From positions 1-8,861 of the forward strand of contig JAKSQG010000069.1 in assembly GCA_024404275.1 (NCBI GenBank): a DNA stretch of 8,861 nucleotides, given 5' to 3'. The notes under the pieces are model-generated. The model did no database searches. It saw nothing but the letters and a program-made list of their open reading frames with translations, and was not told the origin of the DNA. Source of the stretch: Clostridia bacterium (GTDB lineage Bacteria; Bacillota; Clostridia; Christensenellales; Aristaeellaceae). This document shows, in pieces, positions 1-6,876 of the stretch (the first letter of the stretch is position 1; each line of letters opens with the position of its first letter). Both the position numbers and the translations under genes were made by a program.

Positions 1-806
1 AGGATGACGCACATGACGCTTTCCACAAAGGTGGTGACCATGATGCGCATCAGCACAGCGATGCGGGTAAAGTCGATGTTGGCTTCCTCGTTCTTTTCGT
101 TGAGTTTTTTGAAGGCCATCAGCTCACGGGATTCCTTGACGAAGGCCTTGATGGCCGCGATGCCGGAGAAGCTTTCCTGCGAGAAATCGGACAGGGAAGA
201 GAAGCACTCCTGACGGTATTCCCATTTGGCGGACATGTAGCGCCCCAGAATGGTAGCGCAGGCAAGTAGCAGCGCCATGGGAATCATGCACAGGGCGGCC
301 ATGGTGGCATCCATGTTCCACATTCTGGTCACCGCCAGGGAGCCCAGCAGCAGCGCATCAAAGAACTGCATCAGACCCCAGCCGAAGCACTCCTGCACGG
401 TATCCAGGTCGTTGGTGTACAGGCTCATCAGGTCGCCGACCTTGTTGGACTGGTAGTACTCCTGACTCAAATGGGTGGAATGCTCAAACATGCGGGTGCG
501 CAGCTTGGCTTCCACACGGATGGCGGTGCCAAAGAAGCAGACACGCCACAGCAGGCGTCCCAGACAGATGCACAGGATGATGCCGGTCATGGGCATGCAG
601 ATGCGGTCCAGCATAAAATCCATGTCAAAAACGTGCTCCACGCCGTCAACGATGACACGGCCGCTGTCCAGACCGTTGATGACCATCTGATACAGATTGG
701 GAATCAGCAGCTGCAGGTAATCTACCATAAACAGCGCCAGTACACCCAGCAGCAGCAAGGGCATGTAGCGCAGGTAGTAACGGTTGATGTGCTTGCCGAA
801 AATCAT
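1..806 (-). CDS. ABC exporter, N-terminal transmembrane domain (partial, runs off left edge)
   Basis: The 268 visible codons encode the membrane half of a type I ABC exporter of the half-transporter kind (membrane domain followed by an ATPase domain). The ATPase would lie beyond the left edge and is not seen. Visible membrane segments are near residues 14-37, 71-92, 146-162 and 168-188, and the fifth begins near 248. The loop region around residues 115-135 (QEYYQSNKVGDLMSLYTNDL) matches the family pattern in which a Gly-Asp-Leu-Met precedes an Asn-Asp, and SGIAAIKAFVKE at 214-225 is the usual conserved helix near the second coupling region. The loop between helices 1 and 2 (about residues 45-70) looks somewhat long. 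I chose the ATG at 806 because an AAAGGA box lies about nine bases upstream; an in-frame ATG at 827 has no such box. Substrate is unknown; such proteins often work as heterodimers, with a partner expected outside the window. Confidence 0.88.
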   Translation of the reverse strand, partial: MIFGKHINRYYLRYMPLLLLGVLALFMVDYLQLLIPNLYQMVINGLDSGRVIVDGVEHVFDMDFMLDRICMPMTGIILCICLGRLLWRVCFFGTAIRVEAKLRTRMFEHSTHLSQEYYQSNKVGDLMSLYTNDLDTVQECFGWGLMQFFDALLLGSLAVTRMWNMDATMAALCMIPMALLLACATILGRYMSAKWEYRQECFSSLSDFSQESFSGIAAIKAFVKESRELMAFKKLNEKNEEANIDFTRIAVLMRIMVTTFVESVMCVI

Positions 807-856
807 TCCGTCTGTTCCTTTCAACATAAAAAATGCGGCTCTTATACCAACATAGA

Positions 857-885
857 AAAGTATCACAAAAATGGGAAAATGTCAA
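857..885 (-). promoter_or_regulatory. Promoter of the ABC exporter gene
   Basis: On the minus strand a perfect TTGACA (880-885) is followed after 17 bases by TACTTT (857-862), preceded by a TG in the extended -10 position. Transcription would start near 850 and leave a leader of about 45 bases before the ATG at 806. The -35 box is ideal while the -10 box matches consensus at only three positions. Confidence 0.6.
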
Positions 886-925
886 ATATTGAGCGAAAAG
901 TGAAAAAGGTAAAAAACACACAAAA

Positions 926-993
926 CAGCGTCGAAAACGAGGCGTTCCCGTCATTGTTGCTTCTTATTGATAGCAAGAACGGAAACGACGCTG
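926..993. other. Long imperfect hairpin in the divergent intergenic region
   Basis: CAGCGTCG at 926-933 is the exact reverse complement of CGACGCTG at 986-993. Inside, GTTCCCGT and TTGTTGCT pair imperfectly with AGCAAGAACGGAAAC (972-986), leaving a bulge on the left arm (about 934-943) and an apical loop near 961-970. On the minus strand the stem is followed by TTTTGTGTGTTTTTT, so it resembles a weak factor-independent terminator or attenuator. However, no gene is transcribed into it on that strand, because the ABC promoter lies downstream of it. Role unknown. The rest of 807-1162 holds the two divergent promoters and one hairpin repeat; I see no gene there. Confidence 0.45.
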
Positions 994-1009
994 AAATTAC
1001 TTGAATTTG

Positions 1010-1073
1010 CCTTTTCCCGGGTGGGGTATGGGGAGGCCATGCTTTTCGGCATCGAAAAGCGTGCCCTCCCCAT
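1010..1073 (+). repeat. Dispersed hairpin repeat, copy A
   Basis: A 5' lead-in (CCTTTTCCCGGGTGGGGTAT) is followed by a long stem-loop with arms 1028-1048 and 1053-1073 and a GCAT loop. The stem contains one C-C mismatch and one T-G pair (1040 with 1061). The same arrangement and core (CCATGCTTTTCG, loop GCAT, CGAAAAGCGTG) recurs at 3781-3846 and, in reverse orientation, at 3633-3692. It lies just upstream of the glyQS promoter rather than inside the transcript, so it is unlikely to be a glyQS leader element. Confidence 0.75.
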
Positions 1074-1103
1074 CGTTTTCCTGCTCGTATCTTCCCGTCG
1101 TTC

Positions 1104-1131
1104 TTGACAAATGCGGCAGTTGTGATATGAT
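1104..1131 (+). promoter_or_regulatory. Strong promoter of glyQS
   Basis: TTGACA (1104-1109), a 16-base spacer and TATGAT (1126-1131), with TG at 1123-1124 giving an extended -10. The start of transcription would be near 1138, leaving a leader of only about 25 bases. There is no room for a T-box, and I see no T-box antiterminator signature upstream either. Confidence 0.75.
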
Positions 1132-1162
1132 AGGATAGAACTATTTTGGGGAGGCTTTCACC

Positions 1163-2563
1163 ATGAGCAAAGTAACGATGGACAAGATCACCGCGCTGTG
1201 CAAATCGCGCGGATTTATTTATCCCGGCTCCGAAATCTACGGCGGCCTGGCCAACGCCTGGGACTACGGCCCTCTGGGTGTTGAATTCAAAAACAATGTC
1301 AAAAAGGCCTGGTGGCAGAAGTTCGTTCAGGAAAGCAAGTACAACGTGGGTCTGGATGCCGGCATCCTGATGAACCGCGAAGTGTGGGTCGCCAGCGGTC
1401 ACGTGGGCGGCTTCAATGATCCCCTGATGGATTGCCGCGACTGCAAGGCCCGCTTCCGTGCCGACAAGCTGATCGAGGACTTCACCGGCGGCGCCGAGAC
1501 CGGCGATGGCTGGACCAACAAGGAACTGGAGACCTATATCGCCGAGCATGAGATCGTCTGCCCCAAGTGCGGCAGAAAGAATTTCACGCCCATCCGCCAG
1601 TTCAACCTGATGTTCAAGACATACAGCGGCATCACCGAGGACAGCGCCAACGAGATCTATCTGCGCCCCGAGACCGCGCAGGGCATCTTTGTGGATTTCA
1701 AGAGCGTGCAGCGCACCTCCCGCAAAAAGATCCCCTTCGGCATCGGTCAGATCGGCAAATCCTTCCGCAATGAGATCACGCCCGGCAACTTCATCTTCCG
1801 CGTGCGTGAATTTGAACAGATGGAGCTGGAATTCTTCTGCAAGCCCGGCACCGATCTGGAATGGTTTGATTACTGGCGTTCCTACTGCCACAACTGGCTG
1901 CTGAGCCTGGGCATCAAGGAAGAAAACCTGCGCCTGCGTGACCATGAACCCGAAAAGCTGGCCTTCTACAGCAAGGCGACCACGGACTTTGAATTCCTGT
2001 TCCCCTTCGGCTGGGGCGAGCTGTGGGGCGTGGCTGACCGCACCGATTACGACCTGACCCAGCATCAGAACCATTCCGGCGAGAACATGGAATACACCGA
2101 TCCCGATCCGAACGTGAAGGAAAAGTACATTCCCTACGTCATCGAGCCCTCCCTGGGCGTGGAACGCAGCGTGCTGGCCTTCCTGTGCAACGCCTATGAC
2201 GAGGAGCAGATCGGCGAGAACGATACCCGCGTGGTGCTGCACCTGCATCCCGCTCTGGCGCCCTTCAAGGCGGCCGTGCTGCCCCTGCAGAAGAACAAGC
2301 TGGGCGGTCTGGCGAGCGAGATCCATGCCGAGCTGGCCAAGTATTTCCCCGTCGATTATGACGAGACCGGTTCCATCGGCAAGCGCTACCGCCGTCAGGA
2401 TGAGATCGGTACGCCTTTCTGCATCTGCGTGGACTTTGACACCGCGGATGAGACCAGCGAAAACTATAATACCGTGACCGTTCGCGACCGTGACACCATG
2501 GAGCAGATCCGTCTCAAGGTGAGCGATGTGCGCGCCTATATCGAAGAGAAGATGCGCTTCTGA
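1163..2563 (+). CDS. glyQS: Glycine--tRNA ligase, single-chain dimeric type
   Basis: This class II aminoacyl-tRNA synthetase charges tRNA-Gly with glycine in the cytoplasm. It is the alpha2 form (one chain), not the alpha2-beta2 form. The 466-residue chain is the usual length. It begins with the typical ITALCKSRGFIYPGSEIYGG and NAWDYGPLG segments. Cys91/Cys94 and Cys133/Cys136 form two CxxC pairs expected to bind zinc. Motif 2 runs about 193-225 with FRNE at 201-204, and motif 3 is EPSLGVER at 328-335. The anticodon-binding domain runs from about 355 to the end. The start is fixed by GGGGAGG at 1148-1154, eight bases before the ATG. It has its own strong promoter and a terminator right after its TGA, so it is probably monocistronic. 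No T-box leader is present, although Bacillota synthetase genes are often T-box controlled. Confidence 0.98.
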   Translation: MSKVTMDKITALCKSRGFIYPGSEIYGGLANAWDYGPLGVEFKNNVKKAWWQKFVQESKYNVGLDAGILMNREVWVASGHVGGFNDPLMDCRDCKARFRADKLIEDFTGGAETGDGWTNKELETYIAEHEIVCPKCGRKNFTPIRQFNLMFKTYSGITEDSANEIYLRPETAQGIFVDFKSVQRTSRKKIPFGIGQIGKSFRNEITPGNFIFRVREFEQMELEFFCKPGTDLEWFDYWRSYCHNWLLSLGIKEENLRLRDHEPEKLAFYSKATTDFEFLFPFGWGELWGVADRTDYDLTQHQNHSGENMEYTDPDPNVKEKYIPYVIEPSLGVERSVLAFLCNAYDEEQIGENDTRVVLHLHPALAPFKAAVLPLQKNKLGGLASEIHAELAKYFPVDYDETGSIGKRYRRQDEIGTPFCICVDFDTADETSENYNTVTVRDRDTMEQIRLKVSDVRAYIEEKMRF

Positions 2564-2570
2564 TTCTGAT

Positions 2571-2597
2571 GCCCGGCGGAAACCGCCGGGCTTTTTT
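2571..2597 (+). terminator. Factor-independent terminator of glyQS
   Basis: A perfect 9-base stem (GCCCGGCGG at 2571-2579, CCGCCGGGC at 2583-2591) with an AAA loop is followed by six T (2592-2597). It starts eight bases after the glyQS stop codon. Confidence 0.95.
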
Positions 2598-2615
2598 GCA
2601 AAAAGGAGTAGAATC

Positions 2616-3611
2616 ATGACAAACGAAATGCTGCGCGATTGCTTTCATAACCTGTTGACGGTCAAAGAAGAAAACGGTTACCTGTATCCCATGCGCCATA
2701 CGGAAAAGCAGTGCGAGTTCAACGAGAATCTCGGCTACGGCGACTTTATGGGCCGCAAGGCGTACATGGCTGCCGGTGTGACGCTGGAGATGGATACCAA
2801 CGCCGAAGAAGTGACACTGCACTATGTCATCAAGGATGGCTATCCCTATACCAATGTGCGCCGCAGCGGCTTTGACGTGGTGGTGAACGGTGTATTGAAG
2901 CACAGCTATCTGATCGCCGCGGAATGGGGACGCCCGCAGACGGTGACCTTTGCACTGGGCGAGGGCGAAAAGCGCGTGGTCATCTGGCTGCCGCATACGC
3001 TGGTCATCGGCATCAGTGATATCACGGTGCCGGAAGGCAAAGTCATTACGCCCATTGCGCCCCGCAAGAAGACCATGCTGATGATGGGCGATTCCATCAC
3101 CCACGGCATCGGTTCCTTCTGCTCCTCGCTGGGCTATGCCATGCAGACGGCGGCTGCCATGAAGGAGTATGAGGTCATCAACCAGAGCATTGCCGCCATC
3201 CGCTTTGAGCCGGATTATCTGGATGATATCGGCTTTGAACCGGAGATCATCACGGTGGCGCTGGGGACCAATGACTGGTCCAAGCGTGCTGACAAGGCGG
3301 ATTATGACAAGTATTCCGTGCCGTTCTTTGCCCGTATCAATGAGCTGTATCCCAATGCGGCGGTGCTGGTCATCTCGCCCGTCAAACGCGTACGTCAGGA
3401 GCCTGACCTGCCGGTGGACCGCCCCAACCTGTACAGGGAAAGCGAGCTCTACGATGCGCTGTGTGCGCAGGTGAAAAAGTATCCGCAGATGCGCTGCATT
3501 CCCGGCTGGACGCTGGTGCCGCATATTCCCGGGTGCTTCCTGGACGGTCTGCATCCCAACGAGCTGGGCATGACCTTCTATGCCAACGGTCTGCTGAAGT
3601 ACCTGAAGTGA
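2616..3611 (+). CDS. SGNH/GDSL hydrolase with N-terminal beta domain (probable carbohydrate esterase or acylhydrolase)
   Basis: The 331-residue protein has a C-terminal SGNH hydrolase domain: GDSITHG at 158-164 with the nucleophile Ser160, GTND at 217-220 with the oxyanion Asn219, and DGLHPNELG at 310-318 supplying Asp310 and His313 of the triad. Block II is VINQSIAAI (187-195), and the glycine usually found there is not evident. Residues 1-150 are rich in predicted beta strands and resemble the jelly-roll domain that precedes SGNH domains in some carbohydrate esterases (for example family CE2); this is inference. There is no signal peptide, so it acts in the cytoplasm, perhaps deacylating imported sugars. 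The start at 2616 has AGGAG at 2604-2608, seven bases upstream; the open frame extends further up but only into the glyQS end. It sits 18 bases after the glyQS terminator with no obvious promoter, so it may depend on read-through. Substrate unknown. Confidence 0.88.
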   Translation: MTNEMLRDCFHNLLTVKEENGYLYPMRHTEKQCEFNENLGYGDFMGRKAYMAAGVTLEMDTNAEEVTLHYVIKDGYPYTNVRRSGFDVVVNGVLKHSYLIAAEWGRPQTVTFALGEGEKRVVIWLPHTLVIGISDITVPEGKVITPIAPRKKTMLMMGDSITHGIGSFCSSLGYAMQTAAAMKEYEVINQSIAAIRFEPDYLDDIGFEPEIITVALGTNDWSKRADKADYDKYSVPFFARINELYPNAAVLVISPVKRVRQEPDLPVDRPNLYRESELYDALCAQVKKYPQMRCIPGWTLVPHIPGCFLDGLHPNELGMTFYANGLLKYLK

Positions 3612-3632
3612 GGATACGGGGACGGAGGGTTT

Positions 3633-3692
3633 TTGGAAACCACGCTTTTTGCAAGCCAAAAAGCATGGTTTCCAAGCCTTCCGAGAAAAAGC
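3633..3692 (-). repeat. Dispersed hairpin repeat, copy B (reverse orientation)
   Basis: Read on the minus strand it starts GCTTTTTCTCGGAAGG and continues into a stem-loop whose arms (3657-3675 and 3633-3651) contain CCATGCTTTTTG and CAAAAAGCGTGG around a five-base loop. Within the main 17-base arms the only non-Watson-Crick pair is T-G on the minus strand (3665 with 3643), at the same place as in copies A and C. On the plus strand it would be a C-A mismatch. It lies 21 bases after the SGNH hydrolase stop, without a T tract on either side. Confidence 0.75.
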
Positions 3693-3711
3693 TGAGTTTA
3701 ATATAATCAAT

Positions 3712-3761
3712 AACACCCTTGCACTGCTGTAACGATCCATTTACAACGGTGCAAGGGTGTT
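3712..3761. terminator. Large palindrome between convergent genes, possible bidirectional terminator
   Basis: Two 21-base arms (3712-3732 and 3741-3761), AACACCCTTGCAC outward on the left and GTGCAAGGGTGTT on the right, match at 19 of 21 positions around an 8-base loop. The flanks are AT-rich (GTTATAT after the right arm, ATTGATTATATT on the minus strand after the left arm) but lack a clean T run. The position between two convergent genes fits a two-way terminator; a small mobile or repetitive element is the alternative. Its sequence is unrelated to the hairpin repeats on each side. Confidence 0.5.
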
Positions 3762-3780
3762 GTTATATGATTCAATGACT

Positions 3781-3846
3781 GCCCTTTCTCGGAGGGGGTA
3801 CAGGGGGAACCATGCTTTCCGGCATCGGAAAGCGTGGTTCCCCCTG
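3781..3846 (+). repeat. Dispersed hairpin repeat, copy C
   Basis: After the lead-in GCCCTTTCTCGGAGGGGGTA, the arms 3801-3821 and 3826-3846 pair over 21 positions around a GCAT loop, with a single T-G pair (3813 with 3834) and no mismatch. It is the best-preserved of the three copies and shares loop, core and lead-in with copy A. It ends nine bases before the stop codon of the minus-strand epimerase-like gene, so it could stop or stabilise that transcript, but no T tract follows on that strand. Confidence 0.78.
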
Positions 3847-3855
3847 ACAATATAT

Positions 3856-4734
3856 TTATTCTTCGATCTTCTTGGCGAGGTGGCGTCCGATGCGGTTGGC
3901 AAAGTGCACGGCATCCAGCAGCAGGTCGGGATCGGTGAAGCGCTTGTAGTAGCCGCCCAGCACTTCCATGCACATATCGCCTTCGTAGCGGATCTCCTTA
4001 AGTGCGGCGCAGATGTCGTCCCAGTCCATCGTGCCCAGATACGGCACGGTGTGGCGGTCGCGTTCATTGTCATTGTCGTGCACGTGCAGTGCCTTGACCA
4101 GATCGTGTCCCAAAGCGCGCAGCATATCGCCGGCGGTGCAGCAGCGACCCAGACCGCTGTGACCCACGTCCACACAGGCGACAAACACATCGTCGTTCAG
4201 CACTTCAAAGATGCGCTTGTACTCTTCGATGTCGGCAAAAGTATCACGAATGGTGTTGCCCATGCTGTCATACTGGAACATGTTTTCGATACCGATCTTG
4301 ATGCCAAACTGCTTGGCGTAGGGAGCCAGCATCTGATAGAACTCAATGTTCTGCTTGAATTCCATCTCGCCGTAATCCTTGTAGTTGAGATGGTGCAGCG
4401 GATGCACGATGGCGATGGGCGCACCGAGCAGACCGGAGACTTCCAGCGCGCGGATGGTGTTGGGAATGGCAATATTGGCCTTTGCCTCGGGGTCTTCCCA
4501 GCGGAACAGGAAGGGCGTGTGGGTCTGTCCCACGCAGATGCCGTTTTCCTTGCACAGGCGCACCACCTCGGCGGCACGTTCCTTGTAATCGGGCAGCAGC
4601 CATTCGCTGTCCATGCGCACCAGGCTGCCCAAAGAGAAGTCCAGGCAGTCATAGCCCGCTTTGGCAATGATGGAAATGCCCTTTTCACGTCCGACAATGT
4701 CAAAGATAGGTCCGGTAGTGGCAGTTGTTCTCAT
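3856..4734 (-). CDS. Sugar phosphate isomerase/epimerase-like TIM barrel protein
   Basis: The 292-residue protein belongs to the xylose isomerase-like TIM barrel superfamily (AP endonuclease 2 fold), whose members epimerise or isomerise sugars with a divalent metal. Expected metal ligands are visible at strand ends: Glu150 (GIKIGIEN), Asp189 and His192 (VACVDVGHSG), His217 or His219 (LHVHDND) and Glu257 (CMEVLGG). THTPF at 71-75 and IVHPLHH at 109-115 are further typical strand ends. It has no signal peptide and acts in the cytoplasm. The start at 4734 has AAAGGAG at 4745-4751, about ten bases upstream. It begins 20 bases after the stop of the TRIC-family gene and is probably cotranscribed with it. 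The exact substrate cannot be read from the sequence. Other members of the fold include inosose dehydratases and hydroxypyruvate isomerases; DNA endonuclease activity is unlikely given the sugar-type motifs. The gene ends in TAA. Confidence 0.9.
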   Translation of the reverse strand: MRTTATTGPIFDIVGREKGISIIAKAGYDCLDFSLGSLVRMDSEWLLPDYKERAAEVVRLCKENGICVGQTHTPFLFRWEDPEAKANIAIPNTIRALEVSGLLGAPIAIVHPLHHLNYKDYGEMEFKQNIEFYQMLAPYAKQFGIKIGIENMFQYDSMGNTIRDTFADIEEYKRIFEVLNDDVFVACVDVGHSGLGRCCTAGDMLRALGHDLVKALHVHDNDNERDRHTVPYLGTMDWDDICAALKEIRYEGDMCMEVLGGYYKRFTDPDLLLDAVHFANRIGRHLAKKIEE

Positions 4735-4754
4735 AACGGTACACTCCTTTAATC

Positions 4755-5381
4755 TTAGTCAGCTCTGGGAAGGTTCCAGTGGAAAATGGAGGAGAGCAGG
4801 CGGATGAGCAGCACCAGCAGCGTGCCCAGCATCATGGCGGGAATCTGACCGAAGGGCTGCCAGAGGAATACGCATATCAGCGCGCCGAGCAGCGACGCCA
4901 CGGCGTAGATATGTTTGACAAAAATGAAGGGCGTATTGCCGGCCATGATATCCCGCAGCACACCGCCGCCCACGCCTGTGATCACGCCGACGAACACGGT
5001 CAGGAAGGCACCGGCGTTTTCAAGGGTGCTGAAGGCGATTGAGATGCCGACCACGGTGAAAATGCCGAGCCCCAGCGAATCCATGACCAGCATGGTGCCG
5101 CGGTACACTTTGTGCGACCCCATCAGATAGGAGCGCACGGGACGGAGAAATACGATCAAAGCTACAATGATGGCCGTCAGCGCGTAAATGGGAGTGAGAA
5201 CAGTGGCGGGGGGCGTATTGCCCCGCATCAAATCGCGGATGATGCCGCCACCCACAGCGGTGGTCAGCGCCAGCACGCATACGCCGAAGATATCCATCTT
5301 TTTTTCGATGGCGGTCACAGCACCGGAGACGGCAAACGCTACCGTGCCGATGAGTTCCAGAATCAACTGAAAGGTTTGCAT
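4755..5381 (-). CDS. TRIC/UPF0126 family membrane channel
   Basis: This 208-residue integral membrane protein has two tandem copies of the UPF0126 (glycine transporter/TRIC-like) unit. The signature motif occurs twice: GGGIIRDLMRGNTP at 44-57 and GGGVLRDIMAGNTP at 138-151. About seven hydrophobic helices are apparent, consistent with the trimeric bacterial TRIC-type channel fold. Family members are described as cation channels, and YicG-like ones have been linked to glycine transport; which applies here is unknown. The start at 5381 is supported by TTTGGAG with six bases of spacing and by a TATAAT promoter box at 5419-5424. That box overlaps the only longer in-frame ATG (5420), which would therefore lie upstream of the transcript. 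It is followed after 20 bases by the epimerase-like gene, suggesting a two-gene transcript. Confidence 0.92.
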   Translation of the reverse strand: MQTFQLILELIGTVAFAVSGAVTAIEKKMDIFGVCVLALTTAVGGGIIRDLMRGNTPPATVLTPIYALTAIIVALIVFLRPVRSYLMGSHKVYRGTMLVMDSLGLGIFTVVGISIAFSTLENAGAFLTVFVGVITGVGGGVLRDIMAGNTPFIFVKHIYAVASLLGALICVFLWQPFGQIPAMMLGTLLVLLIRLLSSIFHWNLPRAD

Positions 5382-5418
5382 GGAAGGCTCCAAAGAGATG
5401 AAAATCGTACTTGATGCC

Positions 5419-5447
5419 ATTATAGCACAGTTCGGAAGTTATGAAAC
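5419..5447 (-). promoter_or_regulatory. Promoter of the TRIC-family gene and downstream epimerase-like gene
   Basis: On the minus strand a perfect TATAAT (5419-5424) lies 17 bases after GTTTCA (5442-5447), a weak -35 box. It sits in the 77-base gap after the MATE stop codon. Initiation near 5412 gives a leader of about 30 bases. Confidence 0.65.
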
Positions 5448-5458
5448 AGGTTAAATGA

Positions 5459-6850
5459 TTATTTTGCCGTTTCTTCTTCGCGGCGCTTGAGCATGTTCAG
5501 AACGGGGATGACCAGCGGCACCGCGAGGCAGAAGGCCAGCACATCGGCACACGCCTGCGCCATCTGTACGCCGAGGGCACCGAAGAGCGGCGGCAGGATC
5601 AGGATGACGGGAATGAAGCACACGCCGTTGCGCGCCATCGAAAGCAGAGAGGCACGGCCGGCCATGCCAATGGTCTGCATCATCATGTTGCCGGAGAAAA
5701 CGATGGCCTGAATGGGGAAGACAGCGCATTGCAGCCGGAGCGTCAGCGCACCGAAGGCCATGACCGCGGGATCCTGCGTGAACCAGAACATCACTGTGTC
5801 GGTCACGGTCAGGCCGACCGCCGAAATGACCAGCATGGCGGCGAACATCACCCGCAGCGTGAACATGAAGGCCTTGCGCACACGCCCGAACAGCTTTGCG
5901 CCGTAGTTGAAGCCGCAGACGGGCTGGAAGCCCTGACCGAAGCCGATGATGGCGCTGGCGCAGAACTGCATCATGCGGTTGACGATGCCGATGGCGGCTA
6001 CCGCGGCGTCGATATCAGCGGGGGTGATGCCGCCATAGGAGCGGGCGGCCACATTCATCATGATGGTGGCTACACTGCCCAGCGCCTGACGGCACAGGGA
6101 AGGCAGACCGCCCAGCGCAATGGGCTTCAGGTGCGCCATGTCAGGTGAAAAGTCCCGCAGCCTGAGACGAATGTTGCCGCCGCGGAAGGTGCCGCCGAAC
6201 AGCAGCAGAAAACTGAACGCCTGCGAGATGATGGTGGCAACGGCGGCGCCGCTGACGCCCATACCGAGGAGATGGATAAACAGCGGGTCCAGAGCGATGT
6301 TCAAAACCGCGCCGAAGGAGATGCCCACCATGCTGAACACGGCGTTGCCCTGAAAGCGCATCTGCACATTGAGGACGATGGAGGCCATCATCCACGGCGC
6401 GCCGATGAGGATGTAGCGGGCATATTCCTGCGCGTAGGGCAGAATGGTCTCGGTGCTGCCCAGCAGCCGCATCAGCTGCGGCAAAAAGAGCAGCCCGCCC
6501 GCGGCAAACACAAGGCCCAGCAGACAGGCGCCGAAAAAGCCCGTCGCGGCAGTGCGGGAGGCATCGGCGATATCCTTTTTGCCCAATTGGCGGGAAATGG
6601 TGTTGCCGGAACCGTGTCCCAGAAAAAAGCCCAATGCCTGAATGATGGTCATCAGCGGAAAAACGATGCTGATGGCACCGGTGGCCGAGGTGTTGTTCAA
6701 TTGGCCGATAAAAAAGGTATCGGCCATGTTGTAAATGGAGGTGACCAGCATGCTGATCACGCCCGGGACGGCCATGCGGGTCACCAGCGAGGGAATGGGC
6801 TGCGTGGTCATCATGGTGTATTTTTCTTCGGCGGACAAGGGACGGGGCAT
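5459..6850 (-). CDS. MATE family multidrug efflux transporter (MepA-like)
   Basis: This 463-residue protein has about twelve hydrophobic helices arranged as two homologous halves, the normal size for MATE antiporters that expel cationic drugs or metabolites using a sodium or proton gradient. Family features include PGVISMLVTSIYNMADTFFI at residues 29-48, with NMAD and FIGQL. GSGNTISRQLGKKD at 80-93 and, in the second half, FGQGFQPVCGFNYGA are equally typical. Sequence style is closest to the MepA/NorM-like clade seen in Bacillota. The start at 6850 is supported by GGAGG at 6859-6863 with eight bases of spacing; a Met-Met pair at residues 13-14 is a less likely start. It lies downstream of pduL on the same strand but after a terminator-like hairpin, with only about 33 bases between hairpin and ATG and no clear promoter there, so transcription may rely on read-through. 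Substrate unknown. Confidence 0.95.
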   Translation of the reverse strand: MPRPLSAEEKYTMMTTQPIPSLVTRMAVPGVISMLVTSIYNMADTFFIGQLNNTSATGAISIVFPLMTIIQALGFFLGHGSGNTISRQLGKKDIADASRTAATGFFGACLLGLVFAAGGLLFLPQLMRLLGSTETILPYAQEYARYILIGAPWMMASIVLNVQMRFQGNAVFSMVGISFGAVLNIALDPLFIHLLGMGVSGAAVATIISQAFSFLLLFGGTFRGGNIRLRLRDFSPDMAHLKPIALGGLPSLCRQALGSVATIMMNVAARSYGGITPADIDAAVAAIGIVNRMMQFCASAIIGFGQGFQPVCGFNYGAKLFGRVRKAFMFTLRVMFAAMLVISAVGLTVTDTVMFWFTQDPAVMAFGALTLRLQCAVFPIQAIVFSGNMMMQTIGMAGRASLLSMARNGVCFIPVILILPPLFGALGVQMAQACADVLAFCLAVPLVIPVLNMLKRREEETAK

Positions 6851-6876
6851 GGCGTTTTCCTCCGTTCGGATGCTGT

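Noticed and set aside
471..1004. 177-codon plus-strand open frame
   Set aside because: Antisense to the ABC exporter start and crosses its promoter and the intergenic hairpin; no domain.
1010..1073. Copy A hairpin as a glyQS leader attenuator
   Set aside because: It lies upstream of the strong glyQS promoter and would not be in the main transcript.
863..2617. Long 584-codon open frame on the minus strand
   Set aside because: It is antisense to glyQS, has no ribosome binding site, and its protein is low-complexity shadow sequence; the end also runs through the intergenic hairpins.
2514..3740. 408-codon minus-strand open frame
   Set aside because: Antisense shadow of the SGNH hydrolase, caused by codon bias; no start signals or recognisable domain.
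1010..3846. CRISPR array
   Set aside because: The three hairpin repeats are far apart, differ in sequence and orientation, and have no regular spacers.
3757..4752. 331-codon plus-strand open frame
   Set aside because: Antisense to the epimerase-like gene, which has clear metal-ligand motifs and a ribosome binding site; this frame begins inside the hairpin repeat.
5381..5420. Upstream ATG at 5420 for the TRIC-family protein
   Set aside because: It overlaps the TATAAT box, has no ribosome binding site, and adds a non-membrane leader absent from the family.
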